Positions 25,439 to 35,851 of a stretch of DNA of 64,000 nt are shown piece by piece. Positions within the stretch are counted from its first letter, which is position 1, and the number at the start of each line of letters is the position of its first letter. A program made the position numbers and the translations under genes. Below the pieces are notes generated by a model. That model was not told the DNA's origin. It did no database searches and saw nothing but the letters and a program-made list of their open reading frames with translations. The DNA is taken from positions 1-64,000 of the forward strand of contig CBDFMI010000004.1 of NCBI GenBank assembly GCA_965249615.1, written 5' to 3'. This stretch comes from G963555815 sp965249615 [NCBI: bacterium] (GTDB lineage: Bacteria; UBA8248; JACPRG01).

Positions 25439-25475
25439 ATCGTCTGAGACCCGCTCTGGGTCTCTTCCCTGTGGA

Positions 25476-25553
25476 GTCCCCATCGTCTAGCCTGGTCTAG
25501 GACTCCGCCCTTTCACGGCGGCAACGGGGGTTCGAATCCCCCTGGGGACACCA
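25476..25553 (+). tRNA. tRNA-Glu (anticodon TTC)
   Basis: Complete cloverleaf. Acceptor GTCCCCA/TGGGGAC, anticodon stem CCGCC/GGCGG with loop CTTTCAC (anticodon TTC), T arm GGGGG-TTCGAAT-CCCCC, encoded CCA. Its last 17 bases recur at 27910-27926. Confidence 0.96.
25537..25553 (+). repeat. att-like repeat, tRNA-Glu 3' end (left)
   Basis: TCCCCCTGGGGACACCA, the 3' side of tRNA-Glu, is repeated exactly at 27910-27926. Integrases of genomic islands use this part of tRNA genes. Confidence 0.6.
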
Positions 25554-25589
25554 TCTTTCAATAACAACATGGCCCATCCGGTCGTCTTG

Positions 25590-27633
25590 TCATTCAAGGT
25601 AACCCAGTGCCCGAAGGCGCTCTTCTAAGGCCTTATCGAGAACTTCACCCTCTTCGAGACGCCGAACGGACCACTTGTGTCCTTGATTCTGCAGCTTGAA
25701 CTGCTCCAGGGTGCGCCTGAGCTGCGCCGGGGGAGCCTGTCCTTCTTGAAGCAGGTTGTGCGATTCTGTAGGGTCGGTGTCCAGTCTGTATAGCGCGAAG
25801 GACTGGGCACCTGACTCTATTGTTTCTATGAGCTTGTGGTTTTGCTGGATGATGAACCGCTCTTCTATAAATTTGCCTTTCTTCGGAACGATTTGCTCAC
25901 CAAAAATTGCTCGGTCGATCTGTTCAGCCCGTTCCAGGGATAGAAGACTTTGTCCTTGGAGACCGGGCGGGGGTGGTACTCCCAATAGCTCGAGAATCGT
26001 GGGCATCAAATCCACCTGTGAACTTAGGTGCTCAACTCGGCGTGCCTCCAACTCCTTTGGATACCACATGATTAGAGGTATCTTTACGACCTCATTGAAA
26101 ATGTTTTGGTCATGACGGAAACCCCCATGCTCATAGAACTCGTCCCCGTGGTCCGCCGTGATTATGACGACAGTGTTGTCAAGCCAACCTCTTTGCTGTA
26201 GCTCGGTGAAAAGGGTTCGAAGGCTGTCATCGAAGCACCGGATCTCTCCATCGTCAAGGCGACGTAAGATGGGAACATCGCCTGGCAGAAGCTCACCCCC
26301 TCCGTGGATCTTCTCGCCACGGACGAATAGACGCGACTGGTGCTCTTCCTGGCGTTCCGATGGAGGCATATATTGTTTGTCGTAAGGGGGAGGTGCGATG
26401 TAAGGGCGATGTGGATCCATAAACCAGAGATAAAAGAAAAATTTGTGCTTATTGCGGTCGAAGCCCCGCTCAGATTCGACCTCATCAAGGTATTTCAGGA
26501 AGAATTCATTGACTTCGGGCGCCTGTGGATAGGGGGTGGCATTCCACCAGGCCTTATTCTCATCCCTGATCCCAACCGCTTTTAACGTACCTTCGTGAAG
26601 AGACGGCAGAACCCGATTCAGCCAGGTGTAGATTTTCGGTTGTGCCTTTCCTCCACCCCACCGGGAAACTGCGGCGTCCAACTTTCTCCAAAAGAAGAAC
26701 TTGAGGGCAGGAACCGTTTCCGGCAGGTCTCCCATACCTCTAAAATAATCGGACCCTCGGGCAGAGTTTCCCGCGTCTATTAGGAGATTTGTGCTTATTG
26801 TTGTTGTGTTGTATCCTTCCTTTTTTAAGATTTCAAGGAGCGTTGGAATCTCTGCTCGAAGGCTCCCTGCCCCTTCCTTCCCCTTCATCCTCATCACTCC
26901 GTGCACCGAGGGAAAGAGCCCTGTCGTCATGGAGACTGAGGCCGGAAGGCTCCACGAGTTGACCGCGTAATATCGGGTGAAGAGGATACCCTCGGCGGCC
27001 ATTTGCGTCAGGAACGGGCTCGTATCTCGAGAGTGCCCGTAAGCCGAGAGGGCGTCGGCGCGAAGTGCGTCCACCACGACGAAAATCACATTTGGGGAAC
27101 CCTGATGTCGCGCAGTTGCGGTTCGCACCCTGGGCAGGTGGTAGTAGTGAATACGCTTGCCTGTCAGGGACTCTAAGTACGGTCCAAGCAGGAGAACAGC
27201 AGTTGTCGCTGTTAGAAGAAGGACTGAGGCCTGTAGCGTGCGGACTGTCTTCGGACGATTTCTTAAAAACCGTACAAGCAGGAGGGCCACTATCGCAGCC
27301 CCTGGAATGACGAAAATAAGAGACCGCCCTATCGCTATTAAAAGTGCAAGAAAGATAAAGGTCGAAAGTTCAGCTGCCCCTGCTTCTGGGAAATGGGGCG
27401 GACGACCCTCCCTTCTCCACCGGAGCTGAGTCCAAAGCCAGGAGAGGCCACAGGGGAGCCAACAGAAGGCCAGGTTTAGCAAAAAAGCCCACAATAATAA
27501 GAACTCGACAACGAATTGGGTTGGTTCTCCCCTTTAACGCAATCCAGGTGGTTTCCCCGATTGCCAGAATAAGCGCGATGCATACGTAGGCCACCACCGA
27601 TCGCAAGAAGAGACCTGAGGACGACACCTTCAA
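25590..27633 (-). CDS. Membrane-anchored sulfatase-superfamily protein, frameshifted near N-terminus
   Basis: The C-terminal 634 residues (frame 25590-27494) hold several membrane helices and then an alkaline-phosphatase/sulfatase domain: VVVDALRADALSAYG (metal Asp), NSWSLPASVSMTTGLFP where Ser replaces the modified Cys of true sulfatases, and ITADHGDEFYEHGGF. The first helix lies in another frame (TTG 27633, AAGGAG upstream, LRSVVAYVCIALILAIGE). Removing one base from the C4 run at 27529-27532 joins the two into one protein (ALKGEPTQFVV). Base composition is lower in G+C than around it. It may act on a surface glycan or lipid phosphate. Confidence 0.75.
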
Positions 27634-28110
27634 GCTGATAGCTCCTTACTAATGGATATCCAGGCCACGCCCTCCATAGCATACCATAAACAATAAACGG
27701 GAGTTTTTGACTCACTTTTTTCTATTTTAGACCGCAAGCACCCCACACTGCTATCTGCCGCGGTGGCAAAGGGGGTTTGGCTGCCTTGGTCCCGACGCCT
27801 GGGGTGGGGAGGCTTGTTTTGGCTGGGGAAGCTGCTCCTAGGCGACTAGCCTGAGCCCCTTCCGCTGATGCAGGCGGGCAAGTATTTTTAAGCAGGGGTT
27901 AGGGGCATTTCCCCCTGGGGACACCACTTTGACGCCTGCCAAGGCGCTCCTCTCGCTCGCTTTGCCACGTGGCCGGTTCGCGGAACCCAGAAAGCGCTCG
28001 ACAATCAGAGGGAAACGGGCGATTCTCTGGCGGAATTTTTGCATTTTCATCAAACATTGAAATTGAAAATTCGAGGCGGGCTCAGGCTCCCAAAAAGGGG
28101 AGAAGGGGGA
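27634..28110. other. Intergenic region with tRNA-Glu 3' remnant
   Basis: No gene supported. It contains the 17-bp tRNA-Glu copy (27910-27926) preceded by a degenerate T-arm (AGGGG-CATTT-CCCC). The left part is AT-rich next to the sulfatase start; GC content rises to the local norm to the right of the repeat. Confidence 0.5.
27910..27926 (+). repeat. att-like repeat, tRNA-Glu 3' copy (right)
   Basis: Exact 17-bp copy of the tRNA-Glu 3' end including CCA. It marks the far end of a roughly 2.4-kb segment that carries only the sulfatase gene. Confidence 0.6.
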
Positions 28111-28947
28111 ATGAAGAGGTTCCGGCTGTTAGTCGCCTATGCGGCAGTGTCCGCGATGGTCTTAGTCCTTCCGAGAGTCGCGCCGGCTCAGCATCCTGAG
28201 GTCCCAATGTGGGGCTTTACGGTCTCCAGCTACATGGGAGTAGCGATCCCCTCAGATACCGACAACACTCTTTCCAGCACCCCGGTGGAACTTACCAACC
28301 CATTTCCCGTTATGCTTTCTAATGGAGGTAACGAAGATAACGATGAGCTGCGCCTGATGGATATCGACCTGAACAATTCGGTCACCTTCGGGGGTAAGAT
28401 CGGTGTCTGGAATAGGGGCCTCCGGCATGCAACTCACCTTGACTTCGGCGTCGAGATGGACGTGATGAGTTCCTGGCCCAATATCGACGAGCAGGAGGTA
28501 AAAGCGTCGGGGCTAGACGATGGGGTGTCTGTTGATCGTGCAACCATAGGCCCTATCGGCCTTGACGTCACAGCCATCACGTTTAACTTCATGGCTCGCT
28601 ATCCCTTTGGTGCGAGCGCTATGTTGCCCGCTGGGCGAATGGCTCCCTATGTGGGGCTAGGCGGCGGTTTCGCGATCGGAAGCGCCGACATACCGGGCCC
28701 GGCAGAGAATGGCGACTCTTCGAATAAAGATACCAACATGTCGGGGGCGTTTCAGCTCACCCTGGGTATGGAATATTTCGTCCTGGACTCCGATAGGCTG
28801 GACCTTGCCATCTTCGGCGAATACGTGCACACGAGGACGTCATTTAAATTCAACCTCGGCGATGATGAGAGGAATTTTGACGTTAACAACAACTCCATTA
28901 ACTTTGGGGCGACCGTCCACTTCGGACCGGGTAGTTTCAAATTTTAA
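28111..28947 (+). CDS. Outer-membrane beta-barrel protein
   Basis: 278 residues. A signal peptide (LLVAYAAVSAMVLVLPRVAPAQ) leads to about eight to ten amphipathic strands with acidic loops (SDTDNTL, NGGNEDNDELRLMDIDL), glycine-rich YVGLGGGFAIGSAD, and a C-terminal strand ending in Phe (GPGSFKF), the BAM recognition signal. It resembles OmpW/opacity-type barrels in size but is not assigned. ATG 28111 follows AAGGGGGA. A hairpin terminator lies at 29083-29125. Confidence 0.7.
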   Translation: MKRFRLLVAYAAVSAMVLVLPRVAPAQHPEVPMWGFTVSSYMGVAIPSDTDNTLSSTPVELTNPFPVMLSNGGNEDNDELRLMDIDLNNSVTFGGKIGVWNRGLRHATHLDFGVEMDVMSSWPNIDEQEVKASGLDDGVSVDRATIGPIGLDVTAITFNFMARYPFGASAMLPAGRMAPYVGLGGGFAIGSADIPGPAENGDSSNKDTNMSGAFQLTLGMEYFVLDSDRLDLAIFGEYVHTRTSFKFNLGDDERNFDVNNNSINFGATVHFGPGSFKF

Positions 28948-29342
28948 GGTTCCATAAAGTAAGCATGAAGTAAGAAGGTTACAGCGGGTTGAAGGTGCCA
29001 GTTCTCCCTCTTCTCGATTTGATATAGAGAATTTCTGGGAGCAAGGTTCTCTCCCACCCATTCCCCCAAAGATTCCCTTCAGCTCTCCCGATGGCTGATT
29101 CTTTCAGCCTTTAGGGGAGAGTTTTGCTATGGGTTTCCTGACCCGAAAAGCCCAGTCTCACCCGCCTTTCCGGGTCCTCCCAGCTCCTCCTTGACTCTGA
29201 AGTCGCCGATGTGTTCCCATTCTCCATATTCTGGAATAAGCGGGATGGGCAGGGCAGGTGGGGGGGCAAACCCCCTTTGTTTCCCCGAAGATTCACCCTT
29301 TCTGGGTTTTAAAACTCGAGGGAAGGGTGGTGGGGGTGAGTC
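28948..29342 (+). other. Intergenic region before the sugar-phosphate block
   Basis: 395 bases without a convincing gene. Apart from the terminator at 29083-29125, nothing recognisable; no clear sigma-70 promoter for tkt could be picked. Confidence 0.5.
29083..29125 (+). terminator. Rho-independent-type terminator
   Basis: Outer stem CTCTCCC / GGGGAGAG, inner stem GGCTGA / TCAGCC, followed by TTTT. It would end the beta-barrel transcript before tkt. Confidence 0.6.
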
Positions 29343-31406
29343 GTGGTGACGGAAAAGCAGATTGATAAACTGTGCGTCAACACCATTCGCACGTTGTCCA
29401 TCGACGCTGTCCAACAGGCGAACTCCGGTCACCCTGGAACGGCCATGGCGATGGCGCCGGCGGTCTATTGTCTGTGGCAGCGATTTTTGCGTTTCGACCC
29501 CGACGACCCGATTTGGCCCAACCGGGACCGCTTTGTGCTTTCCATCGGCCACGCCTCGATGTTGCTCTACTCTATGTTGCATCTCTGCGGCTCAAAAGCC
29601 GTGAACCCTAAATATGAGCGGCTGGGCGAGCTGTCGGTAACCCTCGACGACATCAAACGATTTCGCCAGCTCGACAGCAAATGTCCCGGCCATCCGGAAT
29701 ACCGTTGGACCTCCGGCGTTGAGACGACCACGGGGCCGTTGGGCCAGGGGGTGGCGACGAGTGTCGGCATGGCCATGGCCGGGCGATGGATGGCCCATTA
29801 TTTCAATCGCCAGGACTTCGAGATGTTCAACTACGATGTCTACGCCCTTTGTGGAGACGGTTGCATGATGGAGGGGGTGTCGAGCGAAGCGGCGTCGCTG
29901 GCCGGCCACCTAAAACTCTCCAACCTCTGCTGGGTCTACGACAACAACAAAATCACAATCGAAGGCCACACAGACTGGGCATTCGGCGACGACGTGGCAA
30001 CGCGGTTTGTCGCTTACGGCTGGAATGTGACCCGCGTGGGCGATGCCAATGACCTGGAGATGCTTGAGCGAGCTTTTCGGACTTTCAAGAACTCTTGTGA
30101 CAGGCCCACCCTCATCGTCGTCGATAGCCATATCGCCTACGGTTCGCCGAACAAGCAAGACACCAGCGCGGCGCACGGCGAGCCCCTGGGCGAAGAGGAA
30201 ATTAAGCTGACGAAGCGGAATTACGGCTGGCCGGAGGATGCCAAATTTCTCGTGCCTGAAGGAGTCCGCGAACATTTTCAAGAGAAGATGGGCAAGCGCG
30301 GGCGTGCCCAACGCGAGGCCTGGATGGCGAAATTCAACGACTACCAGACGCAGTATCCGGAGTTGGCCGACCACCTTTACAAAATGCAGCACCGCCAGCT
30401 TCCCAAGGGTTGGGATAAGGATTTGCCTGAATTTCCGCCTGACCCCAAAGGGGTGGCCGGGCGGGACGCGTCGGGGAAGGTCCTCAACGCCATCGCCCAG
30501 ACCGTGCCGTGGCTGATTGGCGGCTCTGCCGACCTTTCCCCCTCCACCAAGACCCGCCTGACCTTCGAGGGGGCGGGGGATTTCACCGCCGAAAACTTCG
30601 GTGGGCGCAATTTTCATTTCGGCGTCCGCGAACATGCGATGGCGTCCATCTTGAACGGGATGTCGCACTGTAAGGTCCGACCGTATGGATCTGGATTCCT
30701 GATCTTCAGCGATTACTGTCGGCCCGCGATCAGATTGGGTGCGCTCATGGAACTCCCGGTCCTCTATGTCTTCACGCACGACTCGATTGGGGTCGGGGAG
30801 GACGGACCGACTCACCAGCCCGTCGAGCAGCTGGCCTCCTTGCGGGCGATCCCCGGGCTCATCACGCTTCGCCCAGCGGACGCCAATGAGGTCGTCGAGG
30901 CCTGGCGCATGATCATGCAGCTTCGCCACGAGCCCGTGGCCCTCGTGCTGTCCCGACAGCGGCTGCCCACCTTGGACCGCTCCAAGTGCGCTTCGGCCTC
31001 TGGGCTTACAAGAGGGGCCTATGTGCTGGCGGACGCCGACGGCGGGAATCCGGACGTCGTGCTTTTGGCCAGCGGCAGCGAAGTCTGGCTGTGTATGCGT
31101 GCGCATGAGCAGTTGAAGGCGGAGGGTGTCAAAGCCCGCGTGGTGAGCATGCCGTCGTGGGAGCTGTTCGAGCAGCAAAATGAGGCGTACCGAGACAGCG
31201 TCATCCCTCCCGAAATCACTGCGCGGGTCTCTGTGGAGCAGGCCTCGACCTTGGGGTGGGCTCGATACGTTGGCTTAAGCGGCCACAGCATCGGGATGGA
31301 GACATTTGGCGCTTCGGCGCCACTGAAAGAGCTGCAAAAAAAGTTTGGATTCACCCCCGAGAACGTGGTCGCCACAGCCAAGGCGCAATTGGTGAAGGCG
31401 AGGTAA
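29343..31406 (+). CDS. tkt: Transketolase
   Basis: 687 residues, thiamine-diphosphate-dependent transfer of two-carbon units between sugar phosphates. Seen: QQANSGHPGTAMAMAP, GPLGQGVATSVGMA, the ThDP motif GDGCMMEGVSSEAASLAG with DNNKITIEG, and the central pyrimidine-domain VREHAMASILNGM and DSIGVGEDGPTHQPVEQL. The first gene of a nine-gene run encoding most of the pentose phosphate cycle. GTG start, preceded by GGTGGGGGTGAG. Confidence 0.95.
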   Translation: MVTEKQIDKLCVNTIRTLSIDAVQQANSGHPGTAMAMAPAVYCLWQRFLRFDPDDPIWPNRDRFVLSIGHASMLLYSMLHLCGSKAVNPKYERLGELSVTLDDIKRFRQLDSKCPGHPEYRWTSGVETTTGPLGQGVATSVGMAMAGRWMAHYFNRQDFEMFNYDVYALCGDGCMMEGVSSEAASLAGHLKLSNLCWVYDNNKITIEGHTDWAFGDDVATRFVAYGWNVTRVGDANDLEMLERAFRTFKNSCDRPTLIVVDSHIAYGSPNKQDTSAAHGEPLGEEEIKLTKRNYGWPEDAKFLVPEGVREHFQEKMGKRGRAQREAWMAKFNDYQTQYPELADHLYKMQHRQLPKGWDKDLPEFPPDPKGVAGRDASGKVLNAIAQTVPWLIGGSADLSPSTKTRLTFEGAGDFTAENFGGRNFHFGVREHAMASILNGMSHCKVRPYGSGFLIFSDYCRPAIRLGALMELPVLYVFTHDSIGVGEDGPTHQPVEQLASLRAIPGLITLRPADANEVVEAWRMIMQLRHEPVALVLSRQRLPTLDRSKCASASGLTRGAYVLADADGGNPDVVLLASGSEVWLCMRAHEQLKAEGVKARVVSMPSWELFEQQNEAYRDSVIPPEITARVSVEQASTLGWARYVGLSGHSIGMETFGASAPLKELQKKFGFTPENVVATAKAQLVKAR

Positions 31407-31409
31407 GCC

Positions 31410-31889
31410 ATGCGAATTGCGATTGGGGCCGATCACGCAGGGTTCGAATTGAAGAAAAGCATCGTCGCTTACCTTCGCGAACTGGAGCACGAGATCGTAG
31501 ACATGGGCACGCACAGCACCGATCCGGTGGACTACCCGGACTTCGCCGAGGCCGTCGGGACGGCCCTTTGGGACGGGCGGGCAGAACGGGGCATTCTGAT
31601 CTGCGGCAGCGGGGTTGGCGCGGCCATGGCGAGCAACAAGCTTCCCAACATTCGCGCAGGGCTCTGTCACGACACCTATTCGGCTCACCAGGGCGTGGAG
31701 CACGACGATATGAACGTCTTGGTGCTGGGTGGGCGTGTGATCGGCCCTGTGCTGGCCGAGGAGCTTGTTCGCGCGTTCCTGGGGGCGGAATTTAAAGGTG
31801 AGGAGCGCCACCGCCGGAGGCTCGAAAAGGTCTCGGCGCTGGAGGCGCGCTACGGCAGCCAGGCGAAAACCTCGAAGGAGAAAAAGTGA
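31410..31889 (+). CDS. rpiB: Ribose 5-phosphate isomerase B
   Basis: 159 residues, RpiB/LacAB family. [34 protein letters not shown] and the active-site [15 protein letters not shown] are intact. It converts ribulose 5-phosphate and ribose 5-phosphate, the step linking transketolase with 6-phosphogluconate dehydrogenase. Three bases after tkt and overlapping the next start by four bases (GTGA), hence translationally coupled. Confidence 0.94.
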   Translation: MRIAIGADHAGFELKKSIVAYLRELEHEIVDMGTHSTDPVDYPDFAEAVGTALWDGRAERGILICGSGVGAAMASNKLPNIRAGLCHDTYSAHQGVEHDDMNVLVLGGRVIGPVLAEELVRAFLGAEFKGEERHRRRLEKVSALEARYGSQAKTSKEKK

Positions 31890-34735
31890 ACCCCTTGAGG
31901 GCGCTGAACCCATACGGCCAATCCCCTTGGTTGGACTACATTCGGCGAAATCTCATCACGGGTGGCGAGCTGCAGCGCCTGGTGGATGAGGATGGGTTGG
32001 GGGGCGTTACCTCGAACCCGGCCATCTTTGAGAAGGCAATCACCGGCAGCACGGATTACGCGGACGCCCTGGAGGCCCTTCAGGACAAAGATTTAAGCCC
32101 CATGTCGATGTACGAGCAACTGGCCATCCGGGATATTCAAGACGCCGCCGACGTGTTGAGGCCAGTCTATGAGAAAACGAAAAAGCGTGATGGCTACGTC
32201 AGTTTTGAGGTCTCGCCCTATCAGGCTCACAACACAGAGGCAACTGTAGAGGAGGCAAGACGGCTTTGGCGGGCCGTTGGGCGCGACAATCTGATGATCA
32301 AAGTGCCGGCCACGCCCGAAGGCATCCCCGCCGTCGAACAGCTCATCAGTGAAGGGATCAACGTCAACGTCACCCTGCTCTTCGCTCAGGAGACCTACGA
32401 ACGCGTTGCCGAAGCCTACATCGCGGGTCTGGAAACGCGCAGAGCGCAAGATGGTGATGTGAGCAAGATTGCCAGCGTCGCCAGTTTTTTCATCAGCCGT
32501 ATCGACGCCGCCATTGCCGCCGTTGCGAAGGCTCGGCTCAAGACCGCCAAAGATGAAGAACGTGCGCTGTTGCGAAGCGTGATGGCCAAAGTCGCCATTG
32601 CCAACGCGAAGCTGACCTATCAACAGTATAAAAAGATTTTTGAAGGCGATCGCTGGCAGGCGCTCGCGAATGCGGGCGCGCGAACTCAGCGCGTCTTGTG
32701 GGCGAGCACAGGCACCAAGGACCCGAATTACCGCGACGTGCTTTATGTCGAGGAGCTCATCGGTCCTGATACGGTGAACACGATTCCCCCCGCTACTTTC
32801 GACGCATTTCGGGATCACGGGCGCCCCCGTGCGAGCCTTGAAGAGGATATCGAGGCCGCCCGCGACACAATGGAAACGCTTGGGCAACTAAACATCTCAA
32901 TGAAAGATGTCACCGACAATCTACTCAAGGACGGGGTGCGACTGTTCGCCGAGGCCTTTGACAAATTGCTGAACGCGGTGGACAAGAAGTGCAGGAAGAA
33001 ATCGGATGCGCAAGTCAACCGGCAGTCGTACACCCTGCCGGAGGGTCTCGCGGCCCAGGTCAAGGCGTCCCTCGAGGATTGGCGAATCAACGGCAAGGTG
33101 CGAAGGCTCTGGGCGCGTGACGCGTTTCTGTGGACCGGTTCGGACGAGGGGAGTTGGCTCGGTTGGTTGGGAGTCACCGAGGACCAGCTGGCGCACAGCC
33201 AATACCTTCGGGACATTGCCGATGAGGCGAAATCCGGGGGGTTCTCGCACGTCCTGCTCCTCGGCATGGGCGGGTCAAGCCTGTGCCCGGAAGTGCTGAA
33301 GATGACGTTTGGCAGAATTAACGGATATCCCGAGTTGCACGTCCTCGACTCCACCGATCCTTCACAGATCAAGGCGACCGAAAGCAAAGTGGATCTCGCC
33401 AACACCCTCTTCATCGTGTCGAGCAAGTCGGGCACCACACTGGAACCCAATATTTTTAAGCAATATTTCTTTGAGCGGGCAAAGGAACTCGTCGGCGCTG
33501 ACAAGGCGGGCGATCGTTTCATCGCCATCACGGACCCCGGCTCGAAGCTCCAGCAAGTTGCCGAAGGTGACGGCTTCCGTCACGTTTTCCATGGCGTGCC
33601 CAGTATCGGCGGCCGGTACTCGGCGCTATCCGACTTCGGCATGGTGCCGGCGGCGATCGCCGGCGTTGACGCCCCGAAATTTTTGGACCGTGCCGATGAG
33701 ATGGCGATCGCATGCTCGTCGTGCCTCCCAGCAGAGGAGAACCCTGGGGTGGTGCTGGGCACTCTCTTGGGCGTCTTGGCCAAAGACGGACGTGACAAGG
33801 TGACCGTGATCAGCTCGCCCGGCATCTGGGGCTTCGGCGCATGGCTGGAGCAATTGCTCGCGGAGTCAACTGGCAAGGGGGGAGAAGGGCTCATCCCCGT
33901 TGATCGCGAACAGTTGGGCCCCCCCAGCGTGTACGGCGACGATCGCGTGTTCGTCTATGTGAGATTGGAGTCTGGGCCGGACAAGTCTCAAGATGCGGGG
34001 ATTTCAGCTCTCGAGCGGGCCGGGCAGCCCGTGATTCGCATCTCGGCCGCTGACCCCTACGATTTGGGCCAAGAGTATTTTCGCTGGGAAATTGCAACGG
34101 CGGTGGCAGGCTCCATCCTTCATATCAACCCATTCAACCAGCCAGACGTGGAAGCGAGCAAGGTGGCGACGCGGGAGTTGACGACTGAATATGAAAAAAG
34201 GGGCTCGCTTCCGTCTGAGACGCCGTTGCTGGAAGTGAACGGCAACAAATTGTTCGCAGACGAGAAGAACGCCGCGTTGTTGACGACGGCGGCGGGACAG
34301 GACAAGTCACTGGTTGGCCATCTCCGAGCACACTTGGGCCGACTGAAAACCGGCGACTATTTTGCGCTCCTGGCCTATATCGAGATGAATGAGGCCCACG
34401 AAGAGCGGCTTCAGGCGATGCGTCATGCCGTCCGCGACCGACATTGTGTGGCAACGTGTTTAGGCTTCGGCCCCCGCTTTTTGCATTCGACAGGACAGGC
34501 GTACAAAGGTGGACCCAACACCGGCGTCTTCTTGCAGATCACCTGCGACGACGCCGTGGACCTGCCCGTGCCCGGACAAAAGTATACCTTTGGCGTCGTG
34601 AAGGCGGCGCAGGCGCGTGGCGACCTCCAGGTGCTGTCGGATCGGGATAGACGCGCGCTGCGAATTCATTTGGGCGCCGACGTGCTGGGTGGTTTGACGG
34701 CCTTGGAGACAGCCGTTCGCCAGGCGTTGGCTTAG
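31886..34735 (+). CDS. tal-pgi: Bifunctional transaldolase / glucose-6-phosphate isomerase
   Basis: 949 residues, a fusion. The N-terminal half (to about 370) is transaldolase: [14 protein letters not shown], the Schiff-base Lys139 in [18 protein letters not shown], and [28 protein letters not shown]. The C-terminal half is phosphoglucose isomerase: [14 protein letters not shown] (about 454) and [10 protein letters not shown] (about 513). Fusion tal-pgi proteins are known in actinobacteria, Nitrospira and other phyla. Here both enzymes sit in one chain between rpiB and gnd. No disrupted motif is seen. Confidence 0.94.
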   Translation: MNPLRALNPYGQSPWLDYIRRNLITGGELQRLVDEDGLGGVTSNPAIFEKAITGSTDYADALEALQDKDLSPMSMYEQLAIRDIQDAADVLRPVYEKTKKRDGYVSFEVSPYQAHNTEATVEEARRLWRAVGRDNLMIKVPATPEGIPAVEQLISEGINVNVTLLFAQETYERVAEAYIAGLETRRAQDGDVSKIASVASFFISRIDAAIAAVAKARLKTAKDEERALLRSVMAKVAIANAKLTYQQYKKIFEGDRWQALANAGARTQRVLWASTGTKDPNYRDVLYVEELIGPDTVNTIPPATFDAFRDHGRPRASLEEDIEAARDTMETLGQLNISMKDVTDNLLKDGVRLFAEAFDKLLNAVDKKCRKKSDAQVNRQSYTLPEGLAAQVKASLEDWRINGKVRRLWARDAFLWTGSDEGSWLGWLGVTEDQLAHSQYLRDIADEAKSGGFSHVLLLGMGGSSLCPEVLKMTFGRINGYPELHVLDSTDPSQIKATESKVDLANTLFIVSSKSGTTLEPNIFKQYFFERAKELVGADKAGDRFIAITDPGSKLQQVAEGDGFRHVFHGVPSIGGRYSALSDFGMVPAAIAGVDAPKFLDRADEMAIACSSCLPAEENPGVVLGTLLGVLAKDGRDKVTVISSPGIWGFGAWLEQLLAESTGKGGEGLIPVDREQLGPPSVYGDDRVFVYVRLESGPDKSQDAGISALERAGQPVIRISAADPYDLGQEYFRWEIATAVAGSILHINPFNQPDVEASKVATRELTTEYEKRGSLPSETPLLEVNGNKLFADEKNAALLTTAAGQDKSLVGHLRAHLGRLKTGDYFALLAYIEMNEAHEERLQAMRHAVRDRHCVATCLGFGPRFLHSTGQAYKGGPNTGVFLQITCDDAVDLPVPGQKYTFGVVKAAQARGDLQVLSDRDRRALRIHLGADVLGGLTALETAVRQALA

Positions 34736-34862
34736 AGAACCAAGGATTTTCTAAGCGAATCAGCCTGCAGACGGTCTGGGGCCCAGGGGAGGAGAAGACA
34801 AACCCTTTGACGTCCCCATGTCCTCTGCGGTGAGGCGTAACCTCCAGAAAGGGGCGACAGAC

Positions 34863-35846
34863 ATGCAGCTCGGCATGATTGGTCTGGGAAGAATGGGCGC
34901 TAACATGGTGCGCCGCTTGATGCAGGGTGGGCACCAATGTGTGGTGTTCGACCTGAACCCCGACAACGTGAAGCGGCTGGCCAGCGAAGGGGCGACCGGC
35001 GCGACGTCACTGGACGACTTTGTGGGCAAGCTGACCACTCCACGGGCGGCGTGGGTCATGGTGCCCGCCGGGTCGCCGACAGAGCAGACCGTCGTAGCGC
35101 TGGCCGAGCGGATGGATGCTGACGACATCATCATCGACGGCGGCAATTCATACTTCAAAGACGATGTGAGGCGGGCAGGGATCCTGAAGGAGCAGCGCGT
35201 TCATTACGTGGACGTGGGCACAAGCGGTGGCATCTGGGGTGTGGAACGGGGCTACTGCCTGATGATCGGTGGAGAGACAGGAGCCGTCAAGCATCTGGCG
35301 CCCCTTTTCAAGACGCTTGCCCCGGGGCGTGGCGAGATCCCCCGTACCCCAGGGCGCGAGAGCATGAAAGGCACTGCCGAGGACGGTTATTACCACTGTG
35401 GTCCGCCCGGTGCCGGCCATTTCGTTAAAATGATCCACAATGGCATCGAATACGGATTGATGCAGGCCTATGCCGAGGGCTTTGACATCTTACGGAACGC
35501 TCACTCCAAGGACTTGCCCGAAGAGCACCGCTATGACCTTGACATGGCCGACATCGCGGAGGTGTGGCGACGGGGCAGTGTGGTCGGCTCATGGCTGCTC
35601 GATCTGACGGCGACGGCTCTCGCAGAGGACCCGACGCTTTCCAATTTTACGGGCTTTGTGCAGGATTCTGGCGAAGGCCGTTGGACGATTATGGCTGCCA
35701 TTGAGGAGGCGGTGCCCGCCGACGTCCTCTCCGCATCGCTCTACACGCGTTTCAGATCCCGGCAGGAGCACACGTTTGCTGAAAAGCTACTGTCGGGCAT
35801 GAGGCACAAATTCGGCGGGCATGTCGAACGTCCCTCAGGAGGCTAA
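34863..35846 (+). CDS. gnd: 6-phosphogluconate dehydrogenase, decarboxylating (short form)
   Basis: 327 residues, the short YqeC/GndA-like class. [19 protein letters not shown] (Rossmann), [35 protein letters not shown], and the catalytic Lys in [17 protein letters not shown] are present. It produces ribulose 5-phosphate, CO2 and NADPH. ATG 34863 has GAAAGGGG upstream and matches the family start; an earlier in-frame ATG (34818) adds no homology. Confidence 0.93.
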   Translation: MQLGMIGLGRMGANMVRRLMQGGHQCVVFDLNPDNVKRLASEGATGATSLDDFVGKLTTPRAAWVMVPAGSPTEQTVVALAERMDADDIIIDGGNSYFKDDVRRAGILKEQRVHYVDVGTSGGIWGVERGYCLMIGGETGAVKHLAPLFKTLAPGRGEIPRTPGRESMKGTAEDGYYHCGPPGAGHFVKMIHNGIEYGLMQAYAEGFDILRNAHSKDLPEEHRYDLDMADIAEVWRRGSVVGSWLLDLTATALAEDPTLSNFTGFVQDSGEGRWTIMAAIEEAVPADVLSASLYTRFRSRQEHTFAEKLLSGMRHKFGGHVERPSGG

Positions 35847-35851
35847 AGGAG

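Noticed and set aside
29910-31178. 422-codon minus-strand ORF over tkt
   Set aside because: Opposite strand of a clear transketolase, no recognisable domain, no ribosome-binding site.
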